Origin: Poseidonia sp049617635
GTDB lineage: Archaea; Thermoplasmatota; Poseidoniia; Poseidoniales; Poseidoniaceae
Direction: 5' to 3'
Length of the DNA: 64,000 nt
NCBI GenBank assembly: GCA_049617635.1
Contig: JBMZJQ010000001.1
Coordinates: forward strand, 1-64,000
The position numbers and the translations under genes were made by a program. The notes below the pieces were generated by a model. It was given only the letters and a program-made list of their open reading frames with translations, had not been told where the DNA came from and did not search any database. Below, piece by piece: positions 45,147-54,800 of the stretch (position 1 is its first letter; each line of letters opens with the position of its first letter).

Positions 45147-46918
45147 GCCGAGGCACGCTCCACGACGCGAAGCGTGACGCCATCTTCCGTTCGAGTCAGC
45201 GCCACCGTATCGCCGGTGTTGACCGCCAAACACGGGTCTTCCTCAAATCCGTGTGCATAAGGCAACTCCAGAAGAGAACACGCCGGTAAGGTCAACGGGC
45301 ACACGTCCCGGTTGACGATGGCCAATGGGCCTTTTCCGGTGTACATCAGCCCCATCAGGACGTAAGGGGCAACCGTGGAACCCGAACCCTTCGGGTAGAT
45401 GAGCACGGTGTTCTCGATGGCTTCTCCATCCAAGGGGTGACCGGTCTCTTCGATCACACCCGTGTCGCGGTTCACGTAGCCGAGGTAGGTGATGGGCACG
45501 TCCGTAACCAAGGCACGCCCCACCACCTCGTAGGCGCTTTGCGAGCGGAGTCCCGCCCCTTGGACGGAAAGTGGCCCGCTCTGATGGGTCTTGGTGCTGG
45601 CGTGCTGAGGTTGAGCCTTGGGTGACAAGACCGGTGTCTCTCCTTCGCTGAGCGACGGGTCGAAGGCGTGCGCAACACAGCCCTGAATCGGCATCACGCT
45701 GGTAGGCAAACGGTTCAGCCCGCTTGTCAAGTAGTGTTCAGCCTTGAGCGAGTTGGTCAACAAATGTTGGTATTTTTCTCGGTTGTACGGGGTCACTTCC
45801 GGACAGGTGTCTTTGAGCACCAACGCCCCCGCTTCTTCGAGCAGTGCAAGGGTTCCGTCGCCTTCTGCGAGGTCGTAATTTTCACCGCTCGTGAACACCC
45901 AGAGTCGCTGGTTGGGAATGGCCTTGCCCATTTCCATGTGCGAGCGAACCGCTGCTGCCGTGATGCGAAGTTCTTCCAAACTGGCTTGCGGGCAGCCGAT
46001 GACCACCAAATCAACCGGCCCATCGGGCGCCAAATCCTCGTAGCGTTGCGCCAAATCCTCAGCGGTAAACACCAACTCGCCTTGCCACCCACCCTCCGGG
46101 GCTTGCACGGAGCCGTCGTCGTTCAGCGAAAGCGGAGGAGCTGCGGTGTGCCCTTCAGCCCAGAGCATGGCGCATCCGTAATTGGCGGCAGCGGCCGTGA
46201 GGGCTTTTTTGGAGGCAAACGACATCCACGACGGCAAACCCGTGATGTACGGCATCGGACCATACGGTGTTTCCCAATCTGGACGCACCTGCTTCCCAAT
46301 CCAGTCGCCCAACACCGACCAGTCGGCCAGGTGCACCAATTCGCAGTCAACATGAACGCGAATGTTGGGGACGCGGTTCGCTTCCAAATGCAACCCCCAG
46401 CGGGGAGCAAAGCCGGTGAGCGCCGTTGCGAGGGCTGAAAGACCGGATTCGCGGTTCGTGATGAGGGACGTCCACGTGTTGGAGAAGCAAACGGCGTTGG
46501 ATTCCGCCCAAGAGGCCAAACCGTTCTCCTCCTCGATGCCCCGGTCGTACGGCGTGCAGGACAGGGTCGCATCGATGCCCAACCGTTCGTAGGCATGGAT
46601 GATCTCAAATTGTTGTTCGAGGAAATCAGGCCACTGGATGTCCATTTCCTCCATTTTTTCCCGGTCACAACCGGCCGAATTGAGGGTGGTGGGGATGGCC
46701 ACGTGCCCGTCTGCATCGGCGGAAAGGTCGCTGAGGAAACGACGCAGCCCGTGGCCTCCGGTGATCACCGAAACACCGGAAACGTGGGCGTTGGTCACGT
46801 CCACATAGCCCTCAGCGTTCGTGGTTTCCGCGAGGTCCAAGACCAAGCGTGCGGCCTTTTGCCGTGTCTTTCCTTCCTCGCCGTTCAGTTGACGCATCAA
46901 CCGTTCGGGCGTGTCCAT
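45143..46918 (-). CDS. Fused aconitase X (catalytic plus swivel domain)
   Basis: 591 residues. The catalytic domain (about 1-430, DUF521/COG1679) has Fe-S ligand candidates NSAGCDRE (about 82), ESNAVCFSN (about 142) and LKDTCPEVTPYNREK (about 375), plus SCTPYDRGIEEENG. The C-terminal part (about 455-591, DUF126/COG1786) contains GKGPLAIVNRDVCPLTLPAC and QSAYEVVGRALVTDVPI, the swivel domain. Two-subunit archaeal relatives dehydrate mevalonate 5-phosphate in the archaeal mevalonate pathway; single-chain bacterial relatives dehydrate cis-3-hydroxyproline. Which applies is undecided. The neighbour epimerase does not resolve it. Confidence 0.88.
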   Translation of the reverse strand: MDTPERLMRQLNGEEGKTRQKAARLVLDLAETTNAEGYVDVTNAHVSGVSVITGGHGLRRFLSDLSADADGHVAIPTTLNSAGCDREKMEEMDIQWPDFLEQQFEIIHAYERLGIDATLSCTPYDRGIEEENGLASWAESNAVCFSNTWTSLITNRESGLSALATALTGFAPRWGLHLEANRVPNIRVHVDCELVHLADWSVLGDWIGKQVRPDWETPYGPMPYITGLPSWMSFASKKALTAAAANYGCAMLWAEGHTAAPPLSLNDDGSVQAPEGGWQGELVFTAEDLAQRYEDLAPDGPVDLVVIGCPQASLEELRITAAAVRSHMEMGKAIPNQRLWVFTSGENYDLAEGDGTLALLEEAGALVLKDTCPEVTPYNREKYQHLLTNSLKAEHYLTSGLNRLPTSVMPIQGCVAHAFDPSLSEGETPVLSPKAQPQHASTKTHQSGPLSVQGAGLRSQSAYEVVGRALVTDVPITYLGYVNRDTGVIEETGHPLDGEAIENTVLIYPKGSGSTVAPYVLMGLMYTGKGPLAIVNRDVCPLTLPACSLLELPYAHGFEEDPCLAVNTGDTVALTRTEDGVTLRVVERASA

Positions 46919-46987
46919 GACCTTTCCACCCGTTGAAACTTCATCAAGTCACCCCTCGCCGTTGACGCACGACCGTGATAATAACCG

Positions 46988-47003
46988 GCGGTAGTTTAAG
47001 GAG
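46988..47003 (+). promoter_or_regulatory. TATA-like element for the 47027 surface protein
   Basis: The segment containing GTTTAAGG is centred about 28 bp before the ATG at 47027, which fits a leaderless mRNA. An upstream GATAATAACC (46974-46983) would suit a TTG start at 47006 instead. Confidence 0.35.
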
Positions 47004-47026
47004 CATTGAGGGGCTTGTCTCCGTTC

Positions 47027-49168
47027 ATGCCCACAGACACGGCAAACAGCGAGGAAAACCTCCACCTCAACGAGGCGGAGAGAGAAGATACGCAACGGTC
47101 TGCACCGCCTCGTCAACAGCGTCGCTGGCTCACCGTCGTTCAGGTGATGGCCCTCATCGTCGCCTTGACACTGGCCCTCTACAACAACGCCCTGATCGAG
47201 CAGGTTGACACCACCTCCACCGAGGCACCGGCCCTGTTGGTCAGCAGCGAGGGGTTCGAGGGCGTGCCGCCCTGCAACGAAGGCGGCGTTCGCCTTCACA
47301 CCGGCCTGGACCTCAACGCCAACAACATCTTGGATGCCACGGAGACCCAAGCCACGACGGTGTTGTGCAACGGTTTGCGAGGGCTCTCTGGGCCGCAAGG
47401 TCAACCCGGGACCAGCGGACAAGATGCCTTTCTGCAACTGCTCGAACACGAGGTGCTTCCTCTCGGCCATGAAACCTGCCCGACGGGCGGTACCGCGATG
47501 CACAGCGGTTTGGACCTGAACGGCAACGGCACCCTTGAGGAGGACGAAGCCACCTCAAGCGTGGTGGTGTGCAACGGTTCGGTAGGGACCAACGGATTCA
47601 ACGGTCTTGACGGAATGGACGGCGTGAACGGGACGACAGGCCATTCTGCTTTGGTCGACAAAGTGCCTGCCCCAACCTACCTCTGTCTGGACGGGTTCCT
47701 CGTTCGCTTTGGCGTGGACGACGGGCAGGGAACCGCCGTGGCCGGAAACGGCCTGCTCGAGGACGAAGAGGTTCACGAAACCCTCAACTTCTGTTTCGAG
47801 CCCTTGCGCTCCGAACGGATCACGGATTTTGTGGTTGGACAGGGCGACTCAGTAACGGAAGGGTGCGATGCGGCGGTATGGAGCGAAAACCACCTCGGCC
47901 TGTTGCTGGCCGCCAACGACGGCACCAACGGATGCGAACTCTACCGCTACAGCCCGTTGACAAACGCCACGACCATGGTCACTGACCTCCACCCCAACGG
48001 CGACGGTATGCCTGGGAAGGACCTCGGATTCCTTCTCGTTGAGCAAACCAACCTCGTGCTGTTTGATGCCACGGACGGAGTGAACGGACGCCAACTCTGG
48101 GTCACGGATGGCAGCGAAGCAGGTACACGGGTTCTCGGGCAGATCGAGCTTGCTCCACCGGTGCCATGGTTCGAGGGCTACCTGTTTTTCTCACCCAGCG
48201 CTGACTGGTTGTGGACCAACGGCAGCGATTTGCGCGCTTGGCACGAACACCCTGCGTGGAACGCGTCCACCCAAACAGCCGCACAGGCCCTCCTTGCACC
48301 ACTCTCCCAACCCGGGCAAGCATGGATGGTCGGCACCGAACACGGGCTGTGGTTCACGGCCTCGGATGCGACCGGTGACGTGGAACCCTACCGCTTGGCC
48401 AACGACGGCTCCCTGCAGACATGGGATGTCAACCCTGTGGGGTCCATCCAACTCACCGATGCCTTGGCAGACGGTGAGGACCTCATTGCCGTGGCCATGC
48501 GTGGAACGGCCAAACAACTGCTTCATCTGTCGACCAACGGGAGCGTGAACTGGTTAACGGCCATCGCACCTTCCACGGGCGACACCCACCTCGGTGAGGG
48601 AATGGGGTTGCACAGAATTGGTGACAACCTGGTGTACGACGCAGTCGTTTCGGCCAACGAAGCACGCCTCTGGACGACCAACCTCGCCAACGGTATCACG
48701 GTTCAACTCAGCGCAGAACTGCTGGCTCCCGGCGCCCAAGTAGGGGTGGCCAACACGGGAGATCGATTGCTGTTCGACTGCATCACGGTCTCACGTGGTA
48801 CGGAGGTGTGCGTGACCGATGCAACACCGTTGGGCACCAAGGTGCTTCACGACCTCACGCCGGGCGTGGTGTCTTCTGACATTCGTGGCTTGGTGGCCAT
48901 CGAAGACGGGTTCGCTTTCATGAGCGACGGGGTCGTTGAAGGCACACCTGTCGGCGTCTCGCTTTGGGTGATTGAGGGTGAAGCCATGCGGTTGGCGCTG
49001 AACCCTTGGCCGGGCAGCAGCAACTCCTCAGGGGCCGTGACCTACGGCAACTTGGTCGTTGGACCCTCCCAACTCTACTTCATCGCGAACGACGGCTCGA
49101 GCGGACACGAATGGTTCAGGTGGAGTCACGGTGAACTGTCGGACGACTGGATCGTCATTGCCCGGTGA
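47027..49168 (+). CDS. Membrane-anchored surface protein with collagen-like and Asp-rich loop modules
   Basis: 713 residues from the ATG at 47027 (a TTG at 47006 is possible). A charged, cytoplasmic N-terminus (about 1-33) is followed by one transmembrane anchor (WLTVVQVMALIVALTLALYNNALI). Repeats follow of the kind GLDLNANNILDATETQATTVLCNGLRGLSGPQGQPGTSGQDA and SGLDLNGNGTLEEDEATSSVVVCNGSVGTNGFNGLDGMDG: Asp/Asn-rich calcium-loop-like segments plus Gly-X-Y runs. From about 230 there are repeated beta blades of the type ANDGTNGCELYRYSP and ATDGVNGRQLWVTDGSEAGTR, as in many bacterial and archaeal outer proteins. Adhesion or surface display is inference. Its end overlaps trhO by 14 bp. Confidence 0.8.
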   Translation: MPTDTANSEENLHLNEAEREDTQRSAPPRQQRRWLTVVQVMALIVALTLALYNNALIEQVDTTSTEAPALLVSSEGFEGVPPCNEGGVRLHTGLDLNANNILDATETQATTVLCNGLRGLSGPQGQPGTSGQDAFLQLLEHEVLPLGHETCPTGGTAMHSGLDLNGNGTLEEDEATSSVVVCNGSVGTNGFNGLDGMDGVNGTTGHSALVDKVPAPTYLCLDGFLVRFGVDDGQGTAVAGNGLLEDEEVHETLNFCFEPLRSERITDFVVGQGDSVTEGCDAAVWSENHLGLLLAANDGTNGCELYRYSPLTNATTMVTDLHPNGDGMPGKDLGFLLVEQTNLVLFDATDGVNGRQLWVTDGSEAGTRVLGQIELAPPVPWFEGYLFFSPSADWLWTNGSDLRAWHEHPAWNASTQTAAQALLAPLSQPGQAWMVGTEHGLWFTASDATGDVEPYRLANDGSLQTWDVNPVGSIQLTDALADGEDLIAVAMRGTAKQLLHLSTNGSVNWLTAIAPSTGDTHLGEGMGLHRIGDNLVYDAVVSANEARLWTTNLANGITVQLSAELLAPGAQVGVANTGDRLLFDCITVSRGTEVCVTDATPLGTKVLHDLTPGVVSSDIRGLVAIEDGFAFMSDGVVEGTPVGVSLWVIEGEAMRLALNPWPGSSNSSGAVTYGNLVVGPSQLYFIANDGSSGHEWFRWSHGELSDDWIVIAR

Positions 49169-50027
49169 TGGGAACAACATCGTCGCGACCGAAACAATAC
49201 GGGCACGACTCGCCGATGACATAGGTCGAAGCGTTTTGTTCATCTGCCGACAGGGGTTGACGACAGGCAAAACACACCACTGCCTCGGTCTCGTTGAGGG
49301 ATGGGTCAACCGCCACACGTTGGTCAAAGACAAAACAATCGCCGTTCCAGTGGTCACCTCCAACCTCCTCAAAGTAGCCCAACACGCCACCTTTGAGTTG
49401 TTTGACGTTGGTGAACCCCGCTTCCATCATGATGGCGCTCGCTTTTTCACAGCGAATGCCACCGGTGCAGAACATCACCACCGGTTCTTCCTTCATCGAC
49501 GAAGGGAGCTTCTTGATGGCCTCGGGAAACGCTCGAAAGGTGCGGATGTCAAGGTCGATGGCGTTCTCGAAGGTTCCAACCCTCAACTCGTAATCGTTGC
49601 GCGTGTCCAACACGTGCACAACTTCACCGCTGTCGAGCATGGCCTTGAAGGCCGAGGGTTCAATCTCTTCACCGGTGAATTCAGCCGGGCGAATGTGGTC
49701 CAACCCGACGGAAATGATCTCGTTTTTTTTGCGGACGTTCATGCGGTTGAACGGTTGGTAGTCGGTGTAGGACACCTTCAGCGGGATGCCCTGGAAGCGT
49801 CCATCCTTTTCCAAATGAGCAACGAAGGCATCAATGGCTGGTTGGGGGCCGGCCAGAAAGAAATTGATGCCTTCGGGAGCCAACAACACCGTGCCTTTGA
49901 GCCCTAAATCGGTGCACACACTTCGCAACACGGCCTGCAAGGCATCACGGTCGTCGAGGTCAACGAACCGGTACCCGGCGATGTTGATGATGGAGCCCGT
50001 CACGTTTTTTCCTGCGGCCACTCGCAT
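49155..50027 (-). CDS. trhO: tRNA uridine(34) hydroxylase, rhodanese family (TrhO)
   Basis: 290 residues with the UPF0176/TrhO plan: an N-terminal acylphosphatase-like domain (about 10-95, GTVLLAPEGINFFLAGP), a linker with KVSYTDYQPFNRMNVRKKNEII, then a rhodanese domain (about 130-235) with active-site Cys in VVMFCTGGIRCEKAS. The C-terminus carries two CxxC pairs (CFACRQP, SCPYCFG), probably a zinc site. TrhO oxygenates uridine 34 of tRNAs to 5-hydroxyuridine. It is 15 bp after nadE on the same strand. Confidence 0.92.
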   Translation of the reverse strand: MRVAAGKNVTGSIINIAGYRFVDLDDRDALQAVLRSVCTDLGLKGTVLLAPEGINFFLAGPQPAIDAFVAHLEKDGRFQGIPLKVSYTDYQPFNRMNVRKKNEIISVGLDHIRPAEFTGEEIEPSAFKAMLDSGEVVHVLDTRNDYELRVGTFENAIDLDIRTFRAFPEAIKKLPSSMKEEPVVMFCTGGIRCEKASAIMMEAGFTNVKQLKGGVLGYFEEVGGDHWNGDCFVFDQRVAVDPSLNETEAVVCFACRQPLSADEQNASTYVIGESCPYCFGRDDVVPITGQ

Positions 50028-50042
50028 TTGAGCGCATCGCCC

Positions 50043-51809
50043 TCAAGCAGCGCCACGCCAATCGTGACGTGAGGCCAGCGGCCGTCGCCAGCCCTGCCCG
50101 AAAGCGCGGGGAGAAACCCGAGGAGCAGGTGCCATTTGCCAACGCTTGTGCTCGTTACGCTCAAGGCGCATCAGCACGTCCATCACCAAGACTTCATCGA
50201 GGCCTGATGCCACCATTTCATCGGCGTTCAGCCCTCCTTCAATATGGGCTTGCAACACCGCATCCAAGACCTCGTAGGGCGGCAGTGTGTCCTCGTCCTT
50301 CTGGTCAGGTGCCAGTTCCGCCGAGGGAGGCTTGGTCATCGTTGATGCCGAGACAGGGGGGGTCTTTCCTTGCGCTTCTGCACGCTGATTAAACCGTTGA
50401 GCCATGGCGTACACGTCCATCTTGTAGACGTCACCGAGGGGCGCATAGCCTCCTGCCATGTCACCGTACAGGGTGCAATACCCCTGGGCGATTTCGGACT
50501 TGTTCCCCGTCGAGATGGCCATGCTGGTGTTGGCATTGGCATATCCCATCACGACGATGGCTCGCAAGCGAGCCTGCAGGTTCTCACCGGCAACGGCGTG
50601 GCCTTCACGCAGCACGTTGCCGAGCGTCGCTTCCACGCTGGTGTGCATGTCGTCGATGCGATGTTCTTCGTAGCGCAACCCGAGGGCGTGCGCCGTATGG
50701 GCTGCATCGTCAATGGAATGCTGAGAGGAAAAGCGGCTCGGCATGGCCAAGCCGGTGACGTGTTCGGGTCCAAGTGCTGCCGCTGCGACACAGGCGGCAA
50801 CGGCCGAGTCAATGCCGCCCGACAACCCCAACACGATGGAATGGATGTTCGATTTACGGCAATAATCGGCCAGTCCGGTCACCACAGCGTCGGTGAGTTC
50901 ATCCAGACGATCGACCGAATCATGGCCTGATTCATGGGGTGCGAGCACCATCATCTCACCGGCGCCGATGGAGAGGCCGTTAGCCTCGTTGCTGGCAACC
51001 CAACGGCAAGCATCCGGCTGGTCAAGGTCAACCAGCAACACCCCCTCCTGCCACGAGGGGGCAATCACCGCTCTTCCGTCCGGCCACGCGACCAAACTTC
51101 GCCCGTCAAACAGCAAATCGTCGTTGCCACCAACCTGATTGGCCAGCAAAAATGGATGACCCAAAACACGGGCTGCATGGCGTGCGACCGCCAAGCGGGT
51201 GGTGAATTTCTCGCTGTGGAAAGGCGAGGCTGAGAGGTTGACGGTGGCGTCGATGTGAACGCCTTGACGGCACCACTCGGCGATGTGTTCGATCGGGTCT
51301 TGGCCGTAGGAGGACGGGGTCATGCCCGCCGATTGCCAAGCATCTTCGCACACCGTCACGCCCAACGTTAGCGGCCCCACGGAACGAGCGAGCCCTGAAC
51401 GGTTCTTTGGCGCAAAGTAACGCGCCTCGTCAAACACATCGTAGGTTGGGAGCAATTGCTTTTCTGCCACGATTCGAGCGTGGTGGTTCCCGGTCACGGT
51501 GGTGAATTCCGGCCCACAACGAACCACACCGTTGGTGGGCAACGAGCGAGGCTCCTCTGCAGGCAAGGGTGTGCCAACCAGGAGAGGGATAGCGGATTGA
51601 ACGCCCAAGGCCGTCACCATGGAACGTTGAACAAAATCGTGCTCGAGCAGCAAGTCTCGCGGAGGATACCCGCACACGGCCAATTCGGTGGACACGCCAA
51701 CGTCTGCACCGTGTTCAACGGCTTGCCCAGCCAGCCGGCTCAACCGTTCAGCATTGTTCTGCAAATCACCGACCGTGGGGTCGAGTTGGAGAAGGGCAAC
51801 GGTGCTCAT
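50043..51809 (-). CDS. nadE: Glutamine-dependent NAD+ synthetase
   Basis: 588 residues. The N-terminal nitrilase-type glutaminase (about 1-260) shows the Glu-Lys-Cys triad in STELAVCGYPPRDLL, AEKQLLPTYDVFDE and LGVTVCEDAW. The C-terminal ATP pyrophosphatase domain begins about 275, with the P-loop LGLSGGIDSAVAACVAAAALG and the ammonia-channel/KSEIA segment TGNKSEIAQGYCTLYGDMAGG. It amidates nicotinate adenine dinucleotide in the last step of NAD+ synthesis. The C-terminus (about 545-588) is Arg/Trp-rich. It lies 21 bp after the giant surface protein gene. Confidence 0.96.
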   Translation of the reverse strand: MSTVALLQLDPTVGDLQNNAERLSRLAGQAVEHGADVGVSTELAVCGYPPRDLLLEHDFVQRSMVTALGVQSAIPLLVGTPLPAEEPRSLPTNGVVRCGPEFTTVTGNHHARIVAEKQLLPTYDVFDEARYFAPKNRSGLARSVGPLTLGVTVCEDAWQSAGMTPSSYGQDPIEHIAEWCRQGVHIDATVNLSASPFHSEKFTTRLAVARHAARVLGHPFLLANQVGGNDDLLFDGRSLVAWPDGRAVIAPSWQEGVLLVDLDQPDACRWVASNEANGLSIGAGEMMVLAPHESGHDSVDRLDELTDAVVTGLADYCRKSNIHSIVLGLSGGIDSAVAACVAAAALGPEHVTGLAMPSRFSSQHSIDDAAHTAHALGLRYEEHRIDDMHTSVEATLGNVLREGHAVAGENLQARLRAIVVMGYANANTSMAISTGNKSEIAQGYCTLYGDMAGGYAPLGDVYKMDVYAMAQRFNQRAEAQGKTPPVSASTMTKPPSAELAPDQKDEDTLPPYEVLDAVLQAHIEGGLNADEMVASGLDEVLVMDVLMRLERNEHKRWQMAPAPRVSPRAFGQGWRRPLASRHDWRGAA

Positions 51810-51830
51810 CGCAGTTCACTCTCGACAACC

Positions 51831-54800
51831 TCAAGGATGCTTTACGATCTCACCGTTGGCGTCCTTGTACCACCACTCGTTGGTAGCCTTGTCGTGGTAC
51901 CACCAGTAACCGTCAGCACCCATGACCCAATCCGTTTCTTCGGTCGTTGATGCCGTGGCGGCGGCAGCCGAAGCACCGGCGCTTTCTGCAGCCGTTTCTG
52001 CCGCAACACCCGCAGCCAAATCGAGGTCGTCGTCGTCATCGAGTTCAGAAGAATACTCGTCCCAATCGTAACCAATCTTGGAGCCTTGGTTGACCGTCAT
52101 GCGCTTCATCCATGCGAGCAGCATGAACACCACGGCCAGCAACAGCACGGCGGTGATGCTGCCGATGAGCGGGTTGACATCACCGAACACCTTCTGTGAA
52201 AACGAGGGTTCCTCGGCGATTCGGACATCGACGGTTGGCCCACTGGAGGTCTGACCGTTGTCGAGGGTCGCCTCAACCCACTGCAAGCCGGCATCGGTTG
52301 GAGTCCAATCAATGGAAACCAAGCCCACGCTTCCGGCCTCTGCATCGACCGATGTTCGGTAAACGACCACGCGTTCACCGTCCATGTTCACCGACTCAAA
52401 GACCACGCCGATGGAACCCGCCAGCGTCCCCGTGTTCTCCACTTCAAGTTGAATCGAGGTGGTGTCGCCCACGTCCATTAGCAAACGGGAGTAGGTCATG
52501 GAGGAGGGCGTCAGTTCGAATTTGGGTTGAAGCCATTCCATGTTCCACGTGGCGATGTAGAGATTGGTGGTTTCCCCGTTCAAACCGGTTACGTCATTGC
52601 CTGCGAGATCACGGCCTTCAATGGCAATCTTCACCACCATGCGGTCAATGAGCATCTCATCGGTGATTTCACTCAAGTTCATGTCGGCATAGACTTCGAG
52701 CTGCAACCCGTCAAGTTCCTCGCCTTTGAGCGTGAGGGGTTCACGTCCGGACCGAATCATGTCCCCGGTTTCATAATCCTCAACCAACCAGACCAGTTCG
52801 AGCGACTGAACATCCAATCCACCCAATTCCTTGAGGGTGACCCGGACTTCGTGGTTTTCACCACCGAGGACGGCCTGCGGGCGAGGAGAGAGAACTTCCA
52901 TCGGAGCAGGACCGGTGCCGTCGACCACAATCCATCGCACGGAGGTTTCCTTGTCCGTCAAATCAACCCCTTGTCCCTCCAGGCAAGCAACTTCCCACGT
53001 CAACGGCAACGAGCCTGAACTGACCGGTGCTTGAACGGGGGTGGACCAAATGCCGTCAATGGCCGTTACCGAGTAGGTTTGGCCGGCAAACAAAACATCC
53101 ACCTCACACGGGAAGGCAGGGACGGTGGAGGTTTCGCTGAACACCAACCCGCCAGAAATTTCCATCGGCGTTAACGGCGTCACCCTCGCCCCATCGCCGA
53201 GGAACGAGCCTCGGGTCAAGTGAAGATTGACGGTTTCCTCCGGAATCGCCAACCCTGCAGAGAAACGCCATCGGTGTTCGGGGAAGTTTCGCATCTCCTC
53301 TTGGCCCGCCCGGTCAACGACCAAAATCGCTGGCTCACGACGGTTGTCACCAAGGTCCGGCGTGTTCCATCCAAACTGCAGTTGTATGTTCAGCACCATG
53401 TCCTTCTCGAACGGACCGGCCAGCCCGTTGGCACCGAGCATCGTGCAGGATTCGATGATGAGATGGGTTGAGGTCGTGGTGCAGTTGCCCGTTTCAAACG
53501 CCCAAAGAATGCTCATGCTGTCGCTGCCTTGGTTGCTCGCAAGCATGACTTCGACCGTGGACAAATCCGAACCACCGTTCGGTTCGGTGATCTTGGCGTT
53601 CAACTCGTAAGGTTGGCCGGGGTGGAGCCACGATTGTCGACCACCAACCCAAGCGAACGCGTCAGGGTCGAGGGTTGGTTCGCCGTCAACAGCCAGCTGG
53701 TAGATGAACAACTGTTCGTCTTCTTCAGCACTTCCTGCGTCCTGGAGTGCGTAGCCGGAAGGGTCGGTGCCCTCGAGGTAGACGGCGACTTTCTGGCCGA
53801 GACTTCCCGCGGTGTCGTCGATCATCAAGGTGTAGACGCCGGTCAGGGCCGTCAAGTCGCTTGGTAGCAGCATCGTCACCGGTGAGTATTCGCCCTCATC
53901 GGGCCAGCCGTTGAGGTTGTCATCGTCCACCCATTCTTTCCAAACCATGGCTTGGACATTGCTTGGGAGAACCGGTTGGTCCATGATGGTGACCTGCATC
54001 ACCTGGGTTGGACTTGGTGTGCGGTGGTCGTACTTGTACATCGAGGATTCAATCACCTTGGGCTTCACCGAGTCGACGGTAAAGGTACGGGCGTAGTCGG
54101 CAGGGTCGACCACGCTCGACCCGTTGAGTGATTGCAACTGTACGGTCCACGTCACGTCGCCGTAGGTGAACGGAATGGATTCGGTGATGTTCCAGAAATT
54201 CCCGTCCAACTGGGTCGTGTTTCGAATTTGGACGCCGTTGCGGAACAGGGTGAGCATCGCATCCCCGTCAACGAAGGCGTCGTTGGTGGTGATGTCTTCG
54301 AACCCAACTTGAACGGAGAGGTTCATGGATTCACCACCACGGAGGTACTGTCGCGTGGGCGACATGGCCACGCCGTCTTCAGAAAACACCGTGGCCTTGA
54401 GTTCCAAGTCGTTCTCGTACCCTTGGCTCAACGTCGTGCCCCACGTGTGGGAAAACGGGATGGAGATGACACCGTTTTGCATCACGATGCGTGATGTGGC
54501 CGTGAGTTGCATTTCGTCGTCCCAGTCCGGTCGAAGACGGAAGGTGATGTTGGTCATCACGTTCATGCCGTCCTCGGTGACGGTGATGGCATCGGTGGGG
54601 TGCAGCTCAACAAGGTCGGCATCGCCCAGGCCCGCTGGTGCACCACCCGCGGCAGGGAACAACCAGGTGGCTTGGTGAGTCTTGCTGAACACATCCAGCC
54701 GATAGTGGGCCGCAGAGCCTCCGGTGAGTTGGTATTCGGTGGAGACGGTTTGCCAGTGTTGGCTTGGCGTCAGCACATCAGGTGCATCGACCATCGTTCC

